Source: an uncultured Collinsella sp.
Lineage (GTDB): Bacteria > Actinomycetota > Coriobacteriia > Coriobacteriales > Coriobacteriaceae
Assembly: GCA_937997605.1 (NCBI GenBank)
Contig: CALLFD010000173.1
Location: 1-6,385 of the forward strand
Length of the DNA stretch: 6,385 bases
Reading direction: 5' to 3'
Program-made: the position numbers and the translations under genes
Notes under the pieces: generated by a model
Told to the model about the DNA's origin: nothing
Seen by the model: the letters and a program-made list of their open reading frames with translations, nothing else
Database searches by the model: none
Part shown: positions 4,959 to 6,385 of the stretch, one piece after another
Numbering within the stretch: position 1 is the stretch's first letter
Layout: every line of letters begins with the position of its first letter

Positions 4959-6385
4959 ATGCGTATCTACAACAGCGCTACCCATAAAAAGGAAGAGTTC
5001 CAGCCCATCGAGTCCGGCAAGGTCCGCATGTACGTGTGCGGCCCCACGGTCTACGACAACATCCACATCGGCAACGCCCGTACGTTCATCAGCTTTGACG
5101 TGATTCGCCGCTGGCTCATCGCGAGCGGTTACGAGGTCACGTTCGCCCAGAACCTCACCGATGTCGACGACAAGATCATCAAGCGCGCCAACGAGCAGGG
5201 CCGTACGGCCGCCGAGGTCGCGACGGAGTTCTCCGACAAGTTCATCGGCGTCATGCGCGCTGCCAACGTGCTCGATCCCGATGTGCGCCCCCGCGCCACC
5301 AAGGAGATCGGCCCCATGATCGCCATGATCAAGACGCTTATCGAGCAGGGCCACGCTTACGCAGCCGATAACGGCGATGTGTACTTTGCCGTGCGCAGCG
5401 ATCCCAACTATGGTCAGGTTTCGGGCCGCAACATCGACGACCTTATGGTTGGCGCACGCATCGAGGAGAACGAGGACAAGAACGACCCGCTCGACTTTGC
5501 CCTGTGGAAGGCCGCCAAGCCCGGCGAGCCCAGCTGGCCGAGCCCTTGGGGCGAGGGCCGTCCCGGTTGGCATACCGAGTGCGCCGCCATGGTGCATCGT
5601 TACCTGGGCACCCCGATCGACATCCACGGCGGCGGCTCCGACCTTGCCTTCCCGCATCACGAGAACGAGTGCGCCCAGGCCACCTGCGCCTGGCACCAGG
5701 GCTTCTCCAACACCTGGATGCACACGGGCATGCTGCTGGTAGACGGCGAGAAGATGTCCAAGTCGCTCGGCAACTTCTTTACGCTGGCCGAGGTCCTCGA
5801 GCAGCACTCCGCTGCCGCCCTGCGCCTGCTGATGCTGCAGACGAGCTATCGCTCGCCGCTCGACTTTTCTTGGGAGCGCCTGGAGGGTGCCGAGAACTCG
5901 CTCACGCGTATCGCCGGTACGGTCGAGAACCTGCGCTGGGCCGCGAACCATGCGACGGCCGATGCCGATGAGGCAGCATCCGAGGCGTTTGCCGCCAAGG
6001 CCGCCGAGACCCGTGCCACCTTTAAGGAGTGCATGGACGACGACTTTAACACCGCCGGTGCCATGGGTGCTGTCTTTGGCTTTGTGACCGAGTGCAACCA
6101 GTACCTGGAGCAGGCGGGCGATGCTGCCGACAAGGCCGCAGTCCTGGCTGCCGCCGACACGCTGACCGAGCTGCTCGATACGTTTGGCGTTGAGCTTCCC
6201 GAGCCCAAGGTCGAGCTGCCGCTGGGTCTGCTGGGCGTTGCCGCCGGTCTGGTTGCCTATACGGGCGACGACGTGGACGAGGCTGCTGCCAAGATTCTCG
6301 AGGCCCGCGCCGAGGCCCGTGCCGCCAAGAACTGGGATCTGGCCGACGCCATCCGCGACCAGCTCAAGGACCTGGGCCTCACCAT
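4959..6385 (+). CDS. cysS: Cysteinyl-tRNA synthetase (last codons beyond window)
   Basis: CysRS, a class I aminoacyl-tRNA synthetase, charges tRNA-Cys with cysteine in the cytosol. The window shows 475 codons. The HIGH-type motif is HIGNA (36-40) and the KMSKS motif is at 265-269. The zinc ligands that discriminate cysteine are conserved: Cys27, Cys208, His233 and Glu237 match E. coli Cys28, Cys209, His234 and Glu238. GWHTECAAM and PHHENE are the flanking signatures. The helical anticodon-binding part (about 305-475) includes the DDFNTAGAMG segment and ends in the RAEARAAKNWDLADAIRDQL motif, which is normally followed by about 10-20 residues, so only the extreme C-terminus is missing. The ATG lies three bases after the ispF stop, and its AAGGAG ribosome binding site (4947-4952) overlaps the last ispF codons. 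No T-box leader is present; expression should come from the disA operon. Confidence 0.98.
   Translation, partial: MRIYNSATHKKEEFQPIESGKVRMYVCGPTVYDNIHIGNARTFISFDVIRRWLIASGYEVTFAQNLTDVDDKIIKRANEQGRTAAEVATEFSDKFIGVMRAANVLDPDVRPRATKEIGPMIAMIKTLIEQGHAYAADNGDVYFAVRSDPNYGQVSGRNIDDLMVGARIEENEDKNDPLDFALWKAAKPGEPSWPSPWGEGRPGWHTECAAMVHRYLGTPIDIHGGGSDLAFPHHENECAQATCAWHQGFSNTWMHTGMLLVDGEKMSKSLGNFFTLAEVLEQHSAAALRLLMLQTSYRSPLDFSWERLEGAENSLTRIAGTVENLRWAANHATADADEAASEAFAAKAAETRATFKECMDDDFNTAGAMGAVFGFVTECNQYLEQAGDAADKAAVLAAADTLTELLDTFGVELPEPKVELPLGLLGVAAGLVAYTGDDVDEAAAKILEARAEARAAKNWDLADAIRDQLKDLGLT

Noticed and set aside
4932..5951. Long minus-strand open frame opposite cysS
   Set aside because: It is an antisense shadow; cysS is unambiguous on the plus strand.
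1..6385. HipA targeting the nearby cysteinyl-tRNA synthetase
   Set aside because: HipA kinases do modify some aminoacyl-tRNA synthetases, but the genes are on opposite strands, about 3.8 kb apart and separated by other genes. Proximity alone is no evidence.

Overview
The window looks like chromosomal DNA of a high-GC Gram-positive gut actinobacterium, most likely class Coriobacteriia (a Collinsella-like organism). This taxon is an inference from three things: GC-rich codon use dominated by CTG, CTC and GCC in the core genes, the compact order disA-ispD-ispF-cysS, and the protein character. No marker here fixes a genus.

Layout. Positions 1-1630 (minus strand) hold a hipBA-type toxin-antitoxin pair. 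The HipB-like antitoxin starts at a GTG at 1630. Its stop codon directly abuts the ATG of a HipA-family Ser/Thr kinase, which runs off the left edge of the window after 399 codons. Upstream of hipB lies a control region (about 1646-1713) with three copies of a TGCA-N6-TGCA dyad spaced exactly 27 bp apart and a candidate -10 box between the first two. The third copy is built into the hairpin that appears to terminate the next gene. Positions 1751-2329 (minus strand) encode the manganese exporter MntP. Its leader (about 2383-2516) carries a yybP-ykoY manganese riboswitch. A strong intrinsic terminator overlaps the riboswitch's closing stem, so this looks like a transcriptional Mn2+ switch.

From 2676 to the right edge (plus strand) runs a tightly packed operon: disA (cyclic di-AMP synthase), ispD and ispF (MEP isoprenoid pathway) and cysS (cysteinyl-tRNA synthetase, a few codons short of its end). 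disA and ispD overlap by one base, ispD and ispF by 11 bases, and cysS follows ispF after three bases. The order is a reduced form of the Firmicutes radA-disA-yacL-ispD-ispF-gltX-cysE-cysS cluster. radA is not directly upstream here; the divergent mntP riboswitch leader takes its place.

How the parts work together. The plus-strand operon is housekeeping: c-di-AMP signalling, isoprenoid precursor synthesis and tRNA charging. The minus strand is a stress or homeostasis side: Mn2+ efflux controlled by RNA, then an autoregulated persistence-type toxin-antitoxin module. The toxin-antitoxin part has a visibly lower GC content and uses codons such as TTA, AGA and CTA that are rare in the operon, which suggests acquisition. 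I see no insertion sequence, tRNA, rRNA or CRISPR array. The most interesting non-coding structures are the 27-bp-phased operator array and its overlap with the mntP terminator, and the Mn riboswitch with its expression platform.
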